Counted from the first letter of the stretch, positions 34,214 to 43,607 are shown. The stretch: 64,000 bases of DNA from Fictibacillus phosphorivorans (GCF_001629705.1 NZ_CP015378.1:2666001-2730000); one strand, 5' to 3'. The notes: generated from the sequence alone by a model not told the origin. Numbers and translations: made by a program.

Positions 34214-35270
34214 TTTTCGTTTCTCCTCCCATCCATCTTTCGTAACTCTCTTTTGTTACATAGCCTGCTGCAAAGGCATGGTTAAAGTAAAATGAGAGAT
34301 TCTTGTAAGCATGCTTGTTAGAATCCACTTTACTTAAAAAATCTAATAATTCTTGATTACAAAGCATCTCATAGATACCTGCTCTTCTATACGTTCTAAA
34401 CTTAAAACAAAAATCGACACAATCATCTCCGCAAAAAGGACATGGAATGGAGATCAGACGCTGAGATACAATGCTCATCAATGTTTGTTGCAGTTCTGTT
34501 TCTTGAATGCCAAATTCTCGGAGACGTTCGATACATCCGATACAATCTGCAGCATGCATTGTAGATAATACAAGGTGCCCAGTCAATGACGCTCGAATAA
34601 CGAGCCTAGCTGTTGATTCGTCTCTGATCTCACCAATCATGATCACATCGGGATCATGTCGCAAAAGTGATTTAAAACCCTCGCCGTATGTCAGACCTGC
34701 CTTTTCATTGATCTCCATCTGCAGAAAGGAGTCTACTTTACGTTCTACGGGATCTTCCAATGTGACGACTTGTCGTTTATAGTTTTTTTGCAGGTGATGA
34801 AGCAGAGAGTATAAGATGGTCGTTTTTCCCGAACCGGTGGGACCCGAGAACAACAAGAGACCACTGGATCGTTTAATAAGGGATAAAAGTTTCTGGAACA
34901 TGTGAGGAAATAGGGATAGTTCATGAAGAGTTAATGTTTCTTGCTGAGGAAGTAATCGAATAACGAGTGATTCATTAAAGGCGGATGGTATGGATGAAAA
35001 ACGAAGATGTACATTCACATTATTGATCATAACGTCCATTGAACCGCTCTGAGGCTTTCGATGTTCACCGATGTCCATTCTTGCGGAATATTTAAAATGA
35101 GCCAGCACCCTAATGTACTCTTCTTGAGAAAGAGTTCGGTGTTCAATCAACCGATCATCTATACGAAATTGAACGATTCCCCCTTTTTTTATTGGTATAA
35201 AATGAATGTCTGATGCTTTCTGGACTGAAGCCTCATGAAGGATTGAATTGCCTAACAACTTAATCGGCAA
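34164..35270 (-). CDS. comGA: Competence protein ComGA, pilus assembly ATPase
   Basis: Hexameric GspE/PilT-type ATPase that drives the pseudopilus. The 368 residues include the Walker A GPTGSGKTT, the Asp box VVTLEDPVE, Walker B VIMIGEIRD and the His box TGHLVLSTMHA. A cysteine-rich CPFCGDDC element is also present, typical of ComGA. The start is TTG at 35270, about nine bases after GGGAGA. First gene of comG; I could not find clear ComK boxes upstream. Confidence 0.95.
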   Translation of the reverse strand: MPIKLLGNSILHEASVQKASDIHFIPIKKGGIVQFRIDDRLIEHRTLSQEEYIRVLAHFKYSARMDIGEHRKPQSGSMDVMINNVNVHLRFSSIPSAFNESLVIRLLPQQETLTLHELSLFPHMFQKLLSLIKRSSGLLLFSGPTGSGKTTILYSLLHHLQKNYKRQVVTLEDPVERKVDSFLQMEINEKAGLTYGEGFKSLLRHDPDVIMIGEIRDESTARLVIRASLTGHLVLSTMHAADCIGCIERLREFGIQETELQQTLMSIVSQRLISIPCPFCGDDCVDFCFKFRTYRRAGIYEMLCNQELLDFLSKVDSNKHAYKNLSFYFNHAFAAGYVTKESYERWMGGETKSEKKGLETGFSRDISL

Positions 35271-35333
35271 GAACTATCATCTCCCTTTTAATTTGATTGT
35301 TTAATCATTTCTCTCATAAAACGACAATTCCTG

Positions 35334-35350
35334 CCTTTTTTCGAAAAAGG
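35334..35350. promoter_or_regulatory. AT-rich palindrome between comGA and tRNA-Gln
   Basis: Palindrome of 7-bp arms CCTTTTT and AAAAAGG around TCG, on the comGA side of tRNA-Gln. It could be an operator for comG. Undecided. Confidence 0.35.
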
Positions 35351-35394
35351 TATGTATATAAATTTCGACAGAGCTCATACTAGTATTGTTGCAT

Positions 35395-35469
35395 TGGGCT
35401 ATAGCCAAGCGGTAAGGCAACGGACTTTGACTCCGTCATGCGTTGGTTCGAATCCAGCTAGCCCAGCCA
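35395..35469 (+). tRNA. trnQ: tRNA-Gln (anticodon TTG)
   Basis: Acceptor stem TGGGCTA/TAGCCCA (35395-35401 and 35459-35465), discriminator G and encoded CCA. The D-arm has AGCGGTAAGGCA, the anticodon stem ACGGA/TCCGT encloses CTTTGAC with anticodon TTG, and the T-loop is GGTTCGAATCC. It is a solitary tRNA gene between comGA and mgsR. Confidence 0.97.
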
Positions 35470-35501
35470 AAAAAAATAACACTCTTTAGAAGTAAAGAGT
35501 G
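35470..35501 (-). terminator. Terminator of mgsR
   Basis: Stem CACTCTTTA/TAAAGAGTG (arms 35493-35501 and 35480-35488) followed by a long T-run on the minus strand, abutting the tRNA 3' end. Confidence 0.9.
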
Positions 35502-35507
35502 CTATGT

Positions 35508-35897
35508 TCAGGACACATGACTAGAAATGTGTTCTTTTTCTTTTGTTGCGCATAATTTTTTCATATCACCTGGACTATAACCCGCTATGAGCTGTTTACC
35601 GTCTGTCACTAATGGACGTTTCAACAATTTCGGGTTTTTAGTCAACAACTCTAATAGCTCGTTCGTAGAAAGATCATAGATATCTACATCAAGGGACTTG
35701 AATGACTGACTTCTTTTAGCTAAGATATCTTCTGTTCCATACTTTGTTAGTTTCAATAATTCTCTAAGTTCTTCAACTGATGGCGTTTCTTTGAATAGGT
35801 GTCTTTCATCAAATGATACTTTATTTTGCTTAAGCCACATTTTTGCCTTACGACATGAAGTGCAGCTTGGGTATGTGTAAAATGTTATAGAACTCAT
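35508..35897 (-). CDS. mgsR: Spx/MgsR-family transcriptional regulator
   Basis: 129-residue ArsC/Spx-like protein with the redox switch CTSC in TYPSCTSCRKAKMWL (about 8-22). It is close to B. subtilis MgsR (YqgZ), which acts with RNA polymerase to activate part of the SigB general-stress regulon. Oxidation of the two cysteines would activate it. ATG at 35897 is eight bases from AAGGAG. A SigB-like promoter lies just upstream. The position beside comGA also matches B. subtilis. Confidence 0.9.
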   Translation of the reverse strand: MSSITFYTYPSCTSCRKAKMWLKQNKVSFDERHLFKETPSVEELRELLKLTKYGTEDILAKRSQSFKSLDVDIYDLSTNELLELLTKNPKLLKRPLVTDGKQLIAGYSPGDMKKLCATKEKEHISSHVS

Positions 35898-35921
35898 AAG
35901 ACTCACTCCTTTTGGTTTACA

Positions 35922-35947
35922 TTACCTTTAAAAGAGGCATAATAAAC
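35922..35947 (-). promoter_or_regulatory. Candidate SigB promoter of mgsR
   Basis: Minus-strand GTTTAT, 14-base spacer, AGGTAA compare with the SigB consensus GTTTAA-N12/14-GGGTAT. The match is partial, but SigB control of mgsR is established in B. subtilis. Confidence 0.4.
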
Positions 35948-36082
35948 CAAAAAACAGCTAATAATCATGAATTATCTTTTAATTGTGTATTTATCCGCTT
36001 ACAATTGGCATTTACAAGTGAGTGGAAACTCATATATAATACTAAAGGATACAAGTATTGGCGAAAAAAGGAGGGGATACAT

Positions 36083-36331
36083 ATGTCAAGAATGTATAAG
36101 GTTTTAGGCTTTTGGACTGGAATCATCGGAGTCATGGCATATCTAGGTGATATGCAAGACATGGCATTATTGTTCTTAGGACAAACGATCATGTTCGTTT
36201 CTTTAGGGTATTTGAACTTATCTGAGCGTATGTATATTTATATCTTTGGTGCTTATTTAACTGTTTTCTTTGTTGGTTTTACATACTGGTCAACGTTTAT
36301 GATGACTCCTGGCGCTGGTGGAGGACATTAA
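36083..36331 (+). CDS. yqgY: DUF2626 membrane protein YqgY
   Basis: 82 residues with about three membrane helices and a glycine-rich C-terminus, APGAGGGH-like (TPGAGGGH). ATG at 36083 (MSRMYKVLGFW) follows a strong AAAGGAGGGG; a longer in-frame ORF is not supported. Conserved in Bacillus next to yqgZ; function unknown. Confidence 0.85.
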   Translation: MSRMYKVLGFWTGIIGVMAYLGDMQDMALLFLGQTIMFVSLGYLNLSERMYIYIFGAYLTVFFVGFTYWSTFMMTPGAGGGH

Positions 36332-36351
36332 TACGTTCTCCAAAGCATCAC

Positions 36352-36388
36352 AAAAAAGCAGGCCGTTACAATACGGTCTGCTTTTTTT
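36352..36388. terminator. Bidirectional terminator, yqgY / methyltransferase
   Basis: Inverted repeat AAGCAGGCCGT/ACGGTCTGCTT (one mismatch) with T-runs on both strands. Confidence 0.88.
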
Positions 36389-37451
36389 GTTGTATCACTT
36401 GAAATCCTTGCGCTAAACTGTGATCGAGTAGAAATGAACGAATGGCTCGGTTTCTTTTATGTTCTTTCGAGAACGGATCGAGGCTCTGCGTATTCTGTAA
36501 CCATGATAATAGTCCTTCTTCTAATAAGAAATCTCCTTGATTCTTTACGAGAATTGTAGAAACATTCGAATCCTCTGCTACTCTTATCACTTGTTCCCAA
36601 TCAATGTGGTATGTAATATCCATCATCCCGGGAAATGCTAATGGGTTATTTTGTATTTGATGACGATAATAGCCTCTAATACTTCCTTCTTTTAAACGTA
36701 TCGTGTTCCACTCTTCGCCACTTAATCCGTAATCGACAAAAAATAAGCAAGAGTCTTTTTGAATCCATTCATAAATGGTTTTTAGCCAATTAAGCATGGA
36801 AAAGGACACTTCAAGATCATTTGTTTTATCTCTAGAAAGAAAAATTTCATCTAACTTCTTATGTAAAGATGTATTTTCTACCTTCTTATAAAGAAAACAA
36901 AGATCTTCAGTCTTTTTTTGAAAAGAGACTCCTTTTTCATACCATCCATCATTTTTTTGTTGAAAAATGCGAAGGGGAAACGCATCAAGTACTTCATTTG
37001 CAAAGACAATTCCCTTGAATGATGGGTACTGCTCTACGAGCTCATCCAATGAACCTAAAATGCTAATAGGATACCCAGCCAACTTTGCTTCTAATAAACG
37101 TTTGTGATAAGGACTGGGTTCTACAATGACATATGAGATATATTCGACCGATCGCGAAGACCATCTCTTCAAAACTTGAAGAGCAAAATGACCGCTTCCT
37201 CCTCCAAACTCCACGACGATAGGTTCAAGATCTTGATCTACTATCTTCCTAATAAACAAGTCAGCCCAAACATTAGCAAACACATCTGATACGAGGCTAG
37301 ACGTGTAAAAATCGCCATTTTTCCCGATCTTTGTGTTCTCTTTCATGTAATAGCCTTCTAGCGGATGATACAGGGCATGTTCCATGTATTCTTCCATCGT
37401 TAACCATTCACTTTGTTCCAATTTTTTTTGCAGCAAACTGGGTTTGAGCAC
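36366..37451 (-). CDS. MidA/NDUFAF7-family SAM-dependent methyltransferase
   Basis: 361 residues with the N-terminal FMEY-type block (MEEYMEHALYHPLEGYY), GDFYTSSLVS and the SAM motif VVEFGGGSGHFALQVL, and later FANEVLDAFPLRIF. These are typical of the DUF185 family, whose eukaryotic member NDUFAF7 methylates an arginine in complex I. The bacterial substrate is unknown. It starts two bases after yqgX, so it shares that transcript. Confidence 0.88.
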   Translation of the reverse strand: MLKPSLLQKKLEQSEWLTMEEYMEHALYHPLEGYYMKENTKIGKNGDFYTSSLVSDVFANVWADLFIRKIVDQDLEPIVVEFGGGSGHFALQVLKRWSSRSVEYISYVIVEPSPYHKRLLEAKLAGYPISILGSLDELVEQYPSFKGIVFANEVLDAFPLRIFQQKNDGWYEKGVSFQKKTEDLCFLYKKVENTSLHKKLDEIFLSRDKTNDLEVSFSMLNWLKTIYEWIQKDSCLFFVDYGLSGEEWNTIRLKEGSIRGYYRHQIQNNPLAFPGMMDITYHIDWEQVIRVAEDSNVSTILVKNQGDFLLEEGLLSWLQNTQSLDPFSKEHKRNRAIRSFLLDHSLAQGFQVIQQKKQTVL

Positions 37452-37453
37452 GA

Positions 37454-38086
37454 TTAGAACCCGCTTAAGAATGGATTGCTATCCATCTCCATTCCAATCG
37501 TTGTTTCTGGCCCATGACCTGATAACACCATCGTTTCTTCTGGTAGATGAAGTAGCTTTTCATGAATGCTATTGATCAATACATCTTGATCCCCACCATG
37601 TAGATCCGTTCTTCCAATGCTCCCTGCAAATAATGCATCACCTGAAAAAACTGCTCCACTACTTTTCAAGTAATAAGAGACACTACCAGGAGAATGGCCA
37701 GGAGTTGTTAACACCTCAAATGAAAAATTGCCGATCTTTAAAGTATTATCTGTATTCGTTAAAATATGAGTTGCTGGCTTCGCCGTAATGCTTTGTCCAA
37801 AATATTTTGATCCATTCTTTTTTGTATCACTGAGCCAATCCGCTTCTTTTTTATGTATATACAACGGAATGTTATATCTTTCACGCACATCATCTACAGC
37901 TCCGATATGATCGAAATGAGCATGCGTTAATAAAATTGCTAAAGGTTTCACTTTTAATGACTCTATCGTTTGTATGATCCTTTTCCCCTCACTGCCTGGA
38001 TCGATGACTACAGCTTCATTAAGATTATTGTAGATAATATATGTATTCTCTTGTACAGGTCCAACCGTTAACTTTTTCCATTTCAT
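37454..38086 (-). CDS. yqgX: MBL-fold metallo-hydrolase YqgX (glyoxalase II-like)
   Basis: 210-residue metallo-beta-lactamase fold enzyme with THAHFDHIGA (zinc ligands), TPGHSPGSVSYY, FSGDALFAGSIGRTDL and LSGHGPETTIG. It is similar to B. subtilis YqgX; glyoxalase II or persulphide-type thioesterase activity is possible, but the substrate cannot be read from the sequence. ATG at 38086 (MKWKKL) has GGAGG upstream; a longer reading to 38107 is not supported. Confidence 0.9.
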   Translation of the reverse strand: MKWKKLTVGPVQENTYIIYNNLNEAVVIDPGSEGKRIIQTIESLKVKPLAILLTHAHFDHIGAVDDVRERYNIPLYIHKKEADWLSDTKKNGSKYFGQSITAKPATHILTNTDNTLKIGNFSFEVLTTPGHSPGSVSYYLKSSGAVFSGDALFAGSIGRTDLHGGDQDVLINSIHEKLLHLPEETMVLSGHGPETTIGMEMDSNPFLSGF

Positions 38087-38158
38087 ATTATTTACCTCCA
38101 ATTGCATGTTATTACTTTCTATCTTACACTAAAAACATCAACATTTCGGAGGAAACAA

Positions 38159-38587
38159 ATGAAAGTATTTTTCGGTTTCGAAAATATGGAAATGCCCACC
38201 CCAATCTGTGGTGTGCATGATCAACAAGAAGATCTGATTATCACACCTAACCGTGAAAAATTTTTAGAAGCCATCCCCCTACTTTCCATCCAACCTTTAA
38301 GAAAGACTCTTTTATTTGAGGATTATGGATTTACATCCGACTCAGATCAAACGTATCTTTACCTTGATATGATATGTGTCTTCTATATCAAGGAAGGAAA
38401 AGAGCAAGAAAAAAATATGTTTTTACTTCAAACAGAAGAAGAATTAATTGCTGAAATTATAGAGAATGAGCAACGTTATTTGGTAGTTGGAAACCAGCAT
38501 AGATCTCTTGTTAAAAAGTGGGCTTCTGCCTATAAACTAACAATTGAGTTCATTTTGTTCCAATGTGTACTCGACAAACCCGAATAA
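38159..38587 (+). CDS. Hypothetical protein
   Basis: 142 residues, soluble, no family recognised. It begins MKVFFGFENMEMPTPICGVH and has a central acidic region and a helical C-terminus with QHRSLVKKWASAYKL. A clear CGGAGGAAACAA ribosome site precedes ATG 38159, and the reading frame is in normal codon use, so it is probably a real gene. It is divergent from yqgX and 86 bases before yqgW. No function can be proposed. Confidence 0.7.
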   Translation: MKVFFGFENMEMPTPICGVHDQQEDLIITPNREKFLEAIPLLSIQPLRKTLLFEDYGFTSDSDQTYLYLDMICVFYIKEGKEQEKNMFLLQTEEELIAEIIENEQRYLVVGNQHRSLVKKWASAYKLTIEFILFQCVLDKPE

Positions 38588-38673
38588 AACAAGTAAAATA
38601 ATACAAGGTTGTACCTGTGTGAAAGCGTTATACATAGGATTGGTATTACTCCAGAGCAAGGGGGCACAGAATA

Positions 38674-38859
38674 ATGGGATTAGCCATTATATTCGGCTTA
38701 GTAGCTATTTTAGCTGCATTGGGATTATTGCGTTCGTTAAAAATTAAAAATTTAATGGCAGCAGGTTTTGCCTTTTTAACGTTTGCAGTTTTTGGCTGGT
38801 TTACAGTCATGACTGTTCTTGACGTTTTAGTAGGCAGCGGCGGCTCTACAGGCCATTAA
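38674..38859 (+). CDS. yqgW: DUF2759 membrane protein YqgW
   Basis: 61 residues with two membrane helices (about 3-20 and 29-50) and the C-terminus GSGGSTGH, echoing the glycine-rich end of YqgY. AAGGGGG precedes ATG 38674 by nine bases. Small conserved Bacillus membrane protein; function unknown. A partial cre-like sequence (TGAAAGCGTTATAC, 38617 region) lies upstream. Confidence 0.82.
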   Translation: MGLAIIFGLVAILAALGLLRSLKIKNLMAAGFAFLTFAVFGWFTVMTVLDVLVGSGGSTGH

Positions 38860-38865
38860 AAAAGC

Positions 38866-38905
38866 TCAAAAAACCATCAGAATTTTGTTTCTGATGGTTT
38901 TTTCT
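38866..38905. terminator. Bidirectional terminator, yqgW / yqgT
   Basis: Perfect 13-bp stem AAAAAACCATCAG/CTGATGGTTTTTT with a T-rich tail TTTTTTCTTTCTTT on the plus strand and a T-run on the minus strand. Confidence 0.92.
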
Positions 38906-38944
38906 TTCTTTAGAACAAACTAGCCAGTTAGGTGGACTTACCCA

Positions 38945-40138
38945 TTACATATATAGAGCCGCTAACAGAATTCCTCTTGTATCTTCATAGATCGTATCGA
39001 ACTGTTTTATTGGAAGCGGGTTAACCCCTATTCCTAGCTCGATCGTGAATCCTGGTTTTCTGAATTCTTGAATGAACCAATCTTTGTAGCCTGCATAACT
39101 ATCCACATACCTGATCGCTTTATATCCGCTCACCCTCTCAAATTCATCAGCGATCTTACCTGATATCGGCATAGGTTCTTCTCCTTCAAAACCCCAATAT
39201 AATTCTTTTCCTTGTGTATGAAGAGCTACTACTCGGTCAAACTGGTTTCTTTCGGTAAGCTCTGCCATCACTTTTGCTTCAGGTTCGCTTAACGGAGCCG
39301 TACCCGGGTAATCTCTAGGAGCAGGAGATGTTGGTTTTCTCACTTGTTCAAGCTCCCACCTTGCTGGAAATTGATTATTAAGATCTACACCTCGAATATT
39401 CGCTTTCCACCCTGAAAAATCTTTGCTTCTTTTATTTAATTTTAATACGTGCTCTTTCCATTCCGAATTCTCAGGAGGACCATTCAAAACGAGATCGACT
39501 CCATCTGGATCAACCATAGGTACGGCATAAAGTGTAGTATCTCTATACAAGTCCAACGCTTTATACCCGTTCAAAATTTTATCACTAGATAACGCGGAAG
39601 CATATTCATTAATAAACTTCATTAAGACACCTGACGTGATCCATTCGTTACCATGAAACGCTCCGTTAATATGAACTTTCTTTTTTCCATTTCCTATCAC
39701 CAGCATATCTATAGGTTTTTCGAGAACAGATTTACCGATCTGCTGTCTTTTTATGAATGGAAACACATGAAGAAGTTTATCTATATCGTGATTGAGAGCA
39801 GCTGTATCGTACTTCCTCTGACATTTTATTGAAGGATAAGGCAACATTCTTGGAATATTGATTATGTCCTTCGTAAATATTTCTTTTGGCTTCACAGTAG
39901 GATTAACTAAATATAGCGCATCAAGAGGTAGATCGAATTTATCTGCTATAGAGAAAAAGGTGTCACCATTTTTGATCTTGTATTTTTCTAACGACATTCC
40001 GGGGACTTCAACGCTCTCCCCTGCAAGCATGTTCGCTGCTGTTACATTAGGATTTGAGTCCTTAATCAACACGTAAGGGATAGATAATAAACGTGAGTAA
40101 TACCAGAACGAATCGCCGTTACGCATGACAATTTCCAA
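38945..40138 (-). CDS. yqgT: LysM-containing M14 peptidase YqgT (gamma-D-glutamyl-diamino-acid endopeptidase type)
   Basis: 397 residues: two N-terminal LysM repeats (about 1-45, NGDSFWYYSRLLSIPYV; and 50-95, YKIKNGDTFFSIADKF) and a zinc carboxypeptidase domain of the M14 family (about 130-397). The latter has the metal motif FHGNEW, the third His in ALHTQG and the catalytic TIELG. It probably cuts the peptide part of spore or cell-wall peptidoglycan. The start is TTG at 40138, about seven bases after GGGAGG; it begins the first LysM exactly. No signal peptide, so it may act inside the mother cell. Confidence 0.88.
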   Translation of the reverse strand: MEIVMRNGDSFWYYSRLLSIPYVLIKDSNPNVTAANMLAGESVEVPGMSLEKYKIKNGDTFFSIADKFDLPLDALYLVNPTVKPKEIFTKDIINIPRMLPYPSIKCQRKYDTAALNHDIDKLLHVFPFIKRQQIGKSVLEKPIDMLVIGNGKKKVHINGAFHGNEWITSGVLMKFINEYASALSSDKILNGYKALDLYRDTTLYAVPMVDPDGVDLVLNGPPENSEWKEHVLKLNKRSKDFSGWKANIRGVDLNNQFPARWELEQVRKPTSPAPRDYPGTAPLSEPEAKVMAELTERNQFDRVVALHTQGKELYWGFEGEEPMPISGKIADEFERVSGYKAIRYVDSYAGYKDWFIQEFRKPGFTIELGIGVNPLPIKQFDTIYEDTRGILLAALYM

Positions 40139-40196
40139 ACAGAGCCCTCCCTTTAACCTTCCTCTTAAAGATGTATGTTTGCACAAAGCAGTTATG

Positions 40197-40230
40197 CAAA
40201 AAAAAGCACTCAACCGAAGTTGAGTGCTTT
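40197..40230 (-). terminator. Terminator of yqgS
   Basis: Perfect 11-bp stem AAAGCACTCAA/TTGAGTGCTTT with a 6-nt loop, then TTTTT on the minus strand. Confidence 0.92.
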
Positions 40231-40236
40231 GTGATC

Positions 40237-42150
40237 TTACTGTTTTTGTTTTTCTTCTTGCTTAACAGCTTTATCTTTTGCTTTATCTTTATCGTAGAAT
40301 CTTAATAAGTCACCATAAATAATTCTGTCAGACATATCGAGCTCAGTCTTAGCGCGTTCACTATATGGCTCACAAGCATTGTTTTCACCTTCAACAGGTT
40401 TACCCGTTGCTTTGTCATAACACTTGCCATCTGTGAACACATTGTCTTTTGTGATATAAGAATTATCACGAAGGACAGCGAAATCTTCTCTGTCTTTTGA
40501 AAACAAGTCAGAGCCAAGCTGAATGTCACCCTTCGTATCAATACCTAATAAGTGAAGAATGGTTGGTTTCAAGTCGATCTGTCCACCAACTGTTTCCATC
40601 GTCTTGCCTTTTTCACCTGGCATGTGAATGATCAAAGGTACTTTTTGCAATTGAGTAGATTCAAAAGGTGTGATCTCTTTTCCTAAGAATTGACCCATGG
40701 CATCGTTATGGTTTTCAGAAATACCATAATGGTCACCATACATGATAAAGATTGAATCTTCATATAGACCAGCTTCTTTAACATCTGCGAAAAACTCTTT
40801 TAATGCTTCGTCTGTATAACGAACAGTTGTAAAGTAACGATTCACGGTTCCATCGCTCGATGTCCACTCTGGAATCATTTCATCTTCCTCTTCTAAAGTG
40901 AACGGAAAGTGGTTCGTTAACGTAATATATTTCGTATAGAACGGCTTGTTCATCGCTTGCATCTCTTTAAGATGTGGAATGGATTGTTTAAAGAAATCTT
41001 TATCCTTTAAGCCCCATCCGATCGAATTCTCAGGTGTTACCTCGAAATCTTTTAATGAGTAATAACGGTCGTAACCAAAATTATCATACATGATATCACG
41101 GTTCCAGAAACTTTTGTTGTTCGCATGCTGTACGGATGAATAGTAACCTTGCTCTTTCAAAATTTCTGGTGTTGCATTGTATTGGTTCTGTGAATGAGTA
41201 AAGAAAACCGCTCCACTAGGAAGTGGGTATAATGAATTATCTAATAAGAACTCTGAATCCGACGTTTTACCTTGCCCTGTTTGGTGATAAAAGTTAGGGA
41301 AGTAATAACTGTCTTTGATCAGATCATTCATAAACGGTGTGATCTCTTTTCCGTTTACAGACTCGTTAATTACAAAGTTCTGTGTGGATTCGACTGAAAT
41401 AACGAAAACATTTTTACCTTTCGCTTTCCCGAACATTTCAGGATTAGGTTCTTTATAGTTTGCACGTGAATAGTTCTCAATATCTGTAATCTCACTTCCA
41501 TCGGCAAATGCACGCTGTGCTTTTGCTTTGGATTGAATGATGGAATCATAAATGTGATAATTGTATGAACCGATGTTTTTTATCAACATCTCACGGTCAA
41601 AAGTACGAGTTAATAATTGTGGTCTTTCAGTTTCTGCGATACCAACATTAACGATGAATAGAACAATGGCAGCAGCAAAAGTAATCGTGATCTGCTTGCG
41701 TGAAGCACGTGCAGGTCGGTAATCAGCTCGTCTCATGAAATAAGCTAAAATAACGATGTCAATGAATACTAATAAATCAGTAGGTTGAATCAATTCAAAT
41801 ACACTATTACCTAAGTCTCCCATGTTGCTTGTTTGAAACAAGACAGGAATGGTAATAAAGTCATTAAAGAAACGATAGAAAACCATATTAGCATACATAA
41901 CAAAACTCATGATGGCACTGACTGCCACGATCATTCTTCTATGCGTTCTTCCTTTAAAGTAAAGTGTAATACCTAAGAAAAGAACAATAGAACTGATCGG
42001 GTTGATAAACAGAATCAACTCTTGAACTTTGTTGTCCATCGGCAGTTCAAATGCAGTTTTATAAATGATAAATGTCTTAATCCATAATAAAGCAATTGCT
42101 ATAAAGAAAAATCTATATTCAGCAAAAGCTTGTTTCATTTTTTCTTTCAT
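40237..42150 (-). CDS. yqgS: Lipoteichoic acid synthase family protein YqgS
   Basis: 637-residue membrane enzyme of the LtaS family that polymerises glycerol phosphate from phosphatidylglycerol. It has five N-terminal membrane helices (within about 10-190) and an extracellular sulfatase-fold domain. In that domain are [11 protein letters not shown], the catalytic-threonine loop [14 protein letters not shown], the NKSFWNRD segment and the metal-binding [12 protein letters not shown] at 42150 (MKEKMK) lies 11 bases from AGGAGG; the later ATG at 42138 is possible. B. subtilis has several LtaS paralogues; YqgS is one linked to sporulation. Confidence 0.92.
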   Translation of the reverse strand: MKEKMKQAFAEYRFFFIAIALLWIKTFIIYKTAFELPMDNKVQELILFINPISSIVLFLGITLYFKGRTHRRMIVAVSAIMSFVMYANMVFYRFFNDFITIPVLFQTSNMGDLGNSVFELIQPTDLLVFIDIVILAYFMRRADYRPARASRKQITITFAAAIVLFIVNVGIAETERPQLLTRTFDREMLIKNIGSYNYHIYDSIIQSKAKAQRAFADGSEITDIENYSRANYKEPNPEMFGKAKGKNVFVISVESTQNFVINESVNGKEITPFMNDLIKDSYYFPNFYHQTGQGKTSDSEFLLDNSLYPLPSGAVFFTHSQNQYNATPEILKEQGYYSSVQHANNKSFWNRDIMYDNFGYDRYYSLKDFEVTPENSIGWGLKDKDFFKQSIPHLKEMQAMNKPFYTKYITLTNHFPFTLEEEDEMIPEWTSSDGTVNRYFTTVRYTDEALKEFFADVKEAGLYEDSIFIMYGDHYGISENHNDAMGQFLGKEITPFESTQLQKVPLIIHMPGEKGKTMETVGGQIDLKPTILHLLGIDTKGDIQLGSDLFSKDREDFAVLRDNSYITKDNVFTDGKCYDKATGKPVEGENNACEPYSERAKTELDMSDRIIYGDLLRFYDKDKAKDKAVKQEEKQKQ

Positions 42151-42634
42151 ATGTTCTCTGACCTCCTCAATCAAAAAGAACTCTCATTTTCATTTTCACC
42201 TTATAACTAGTCTCTCTTTGCATCCGGGTAAGCATTGAATAAGATTGTAAATTCATCTTTTACATATTTACAAAACCTTAACCAAAGGATTACATAAAGA
42301 GTATATTAAATGGTTTCAAACAAGAATTCAATACCCTAACGTACTATTTCAAGATTCTGACAAATAGGACAACAAAACTATATTAGTTTTACCCCTTTTT
42401 TTAATCCATAAACCATTAGACGAACTTAATCCGTAAAAGTTTCAAAAAAATGAAAACGAACCGCCGTACAGCGGTTCGCCCCATCTACCTCTTTTTTAAA
42501 GAATTTCCCTTTATATGCCGTACAAATCAATTTTTAAATGAGGTTCTGCAAAAAAAGTTCCTTCTAATTACCTAGAAGACCTTATTTTACATTTTGTTTT
42601 ATTTTTGAACCTCTTAAAAAGAGTTTAACTTGGA
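42151..42634. other. Intergenic region, glcK to yqgS
   Basis: About 480 bases with no gene. Downstream of glcK there are three hairpins of rising strength (42607-42620, 42561-42578 and the clear terminator at 42457-42478). The rest, toward yqgS, is AT-rich and probably holds the yqgS promoter, which I cannot define. Confidence 0.5.
42445..42478 (-). terminator. Terminator of glcK
   Basis: Perfect 8-bp stem CGAACCGC/GCGGTTCG (arms 42471-42478 and 42457-42464) with a 6-nt loop, followed on the minus strand by TTTTCATTTTTTT. It lies 157 bases past the stop. Confidence 0.85.
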
Positions 42635-43594
42635 TTAGCGATTGTGTTTCGCTAACCACGCTCCTCCAATTACACCAGCGTCGTTTCCTAAAGTAGCTAC
42701 TTTCATTTCAGCACCTTCAGCAACTCTTGGGAGTGCAAAGTGCTTAAATTTCTGCTCTAAACGTTCCATTAGAGTGTGACCTGCTTTAGAGACTCCTCCA
42801 CCAATAACAATCTTACCTGGGTTAATGCTATTAGCAAGGTTTGCTATGACTAATCCTAAATGAAAGGTTACTTCATCCAACGTGTCAATAGCCACTTTAT
42901 CTCCTTTTTCAGCAGCTGCCACAACATCTTTAGCTTTTATCTCACCATTCTCTTGCAATAGGCTATACAGAGAAGATGATGAGTCTTTAAGAGCTTTTTC
43001 TTTTGAGATCCGGGAGATTCCTGTTGCTGAAGCTATCGTTTCAATACAGCCAGTACGCCCACAGTTACAAGCAGCACCACCATCTGGTATGGCTGTTATA
43101 TGACCGATCTCACCAGCCATACCATTCGTTCCGTGCATGATATGTCCATTAACGATGATTCCGCCACCCACTCCAGTACCTAATGTAACCATCAGTAAGT
43201 TACCTTCTCCATCACCTGCACCACGCCACATTTCGCCGATCGCAGCGATGTTAGCATCGTTATCCACGATGACTGAAAGACCTGTTGCTTTTTCAAGCTC
43301 TTCTTTTAAAGGATAATCTCTCCACCCGATGTTGACAGCGTGGTAGATGAATCCTGTTTTCATATCAATAAAACCTGGAGCTCCCATACCGATTGCTTCA
43401 AGCTTTTCCTTCGGTTCTGATAAGTCATTTAACTTTGTATGGATGGATTCAGTAATATCCGTAACGATATGCTTTCCATCTTCGTTAATATTTGTAGGAA
43501 TCTCCCACTTCTCTACAATATGACCGTCTAACGTTACAAAAGCAATTTTAATTGTCGTTCCACCTAAATCAACACCAACTAACCATTTCTCCAT
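42635..43594 (-). CDS. glcK: ROK-family glucokinase
   Basis: Phosphorylates intracellular glucose with ATP. The 319 residues have the phosphate-binding GVDLGGTTIKIAF at the N-terminus, the sugar-binding VDNDANIAAIGE and GEIGHITAIPDGG, and the ROK zinc motif CNCGRTGCIE. The GC/operon context yqgQ-glcK is the same as in B. subtilis. It would feed glucose released by the GH15 enzyme encoded at 50760 into metabolism, though the two are not cotranscribed. Confidence 0.96.
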   Translation of the reverse strand: MEKWLVGVDLGGTTIKIAFVTLDGHIVEKWEIPTNINEDGKHIVTDITESIHTKLNDLSEPKEKLEAIGMGAPGFIDMKTGFIYHAVNIGWRDYPLKEELEKATGLSVIVDNDANIAAIGEMWRGAGDGEGNLLMVTLGTGVGGGIIVNGHIMHGTNGMAGEIGHITAIPDGGAACNCGRTGCIETIASATGISRISKEKALKDSSSSLYSLLQENGEIKAKDVVAAAEKGDKVAIDTLDEVTFHLGLVIANLANSINPGKIVIGGGVSKAGHTLMERLEQKFKHFALPRVAEGAEMKVATLGNDAGVIGGAWLAKHNR

Positions 43595-43607
43595 CTTGTC
43601 TCATCCT

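Noticed and set aside
35271..35394. ComK boxes (AAAA-N5-TTTT) before comGA
   Set aside because: I scanned the minus strand and found A- and T-runs but no pair with the proper spacing; not annotated.
38617..38630. Cre site before yqgW (TGAAAGCGTTATAC)
   Set aside because: The last two positions break the operator pattern and symmetry; kept only as a remark under yqgW.
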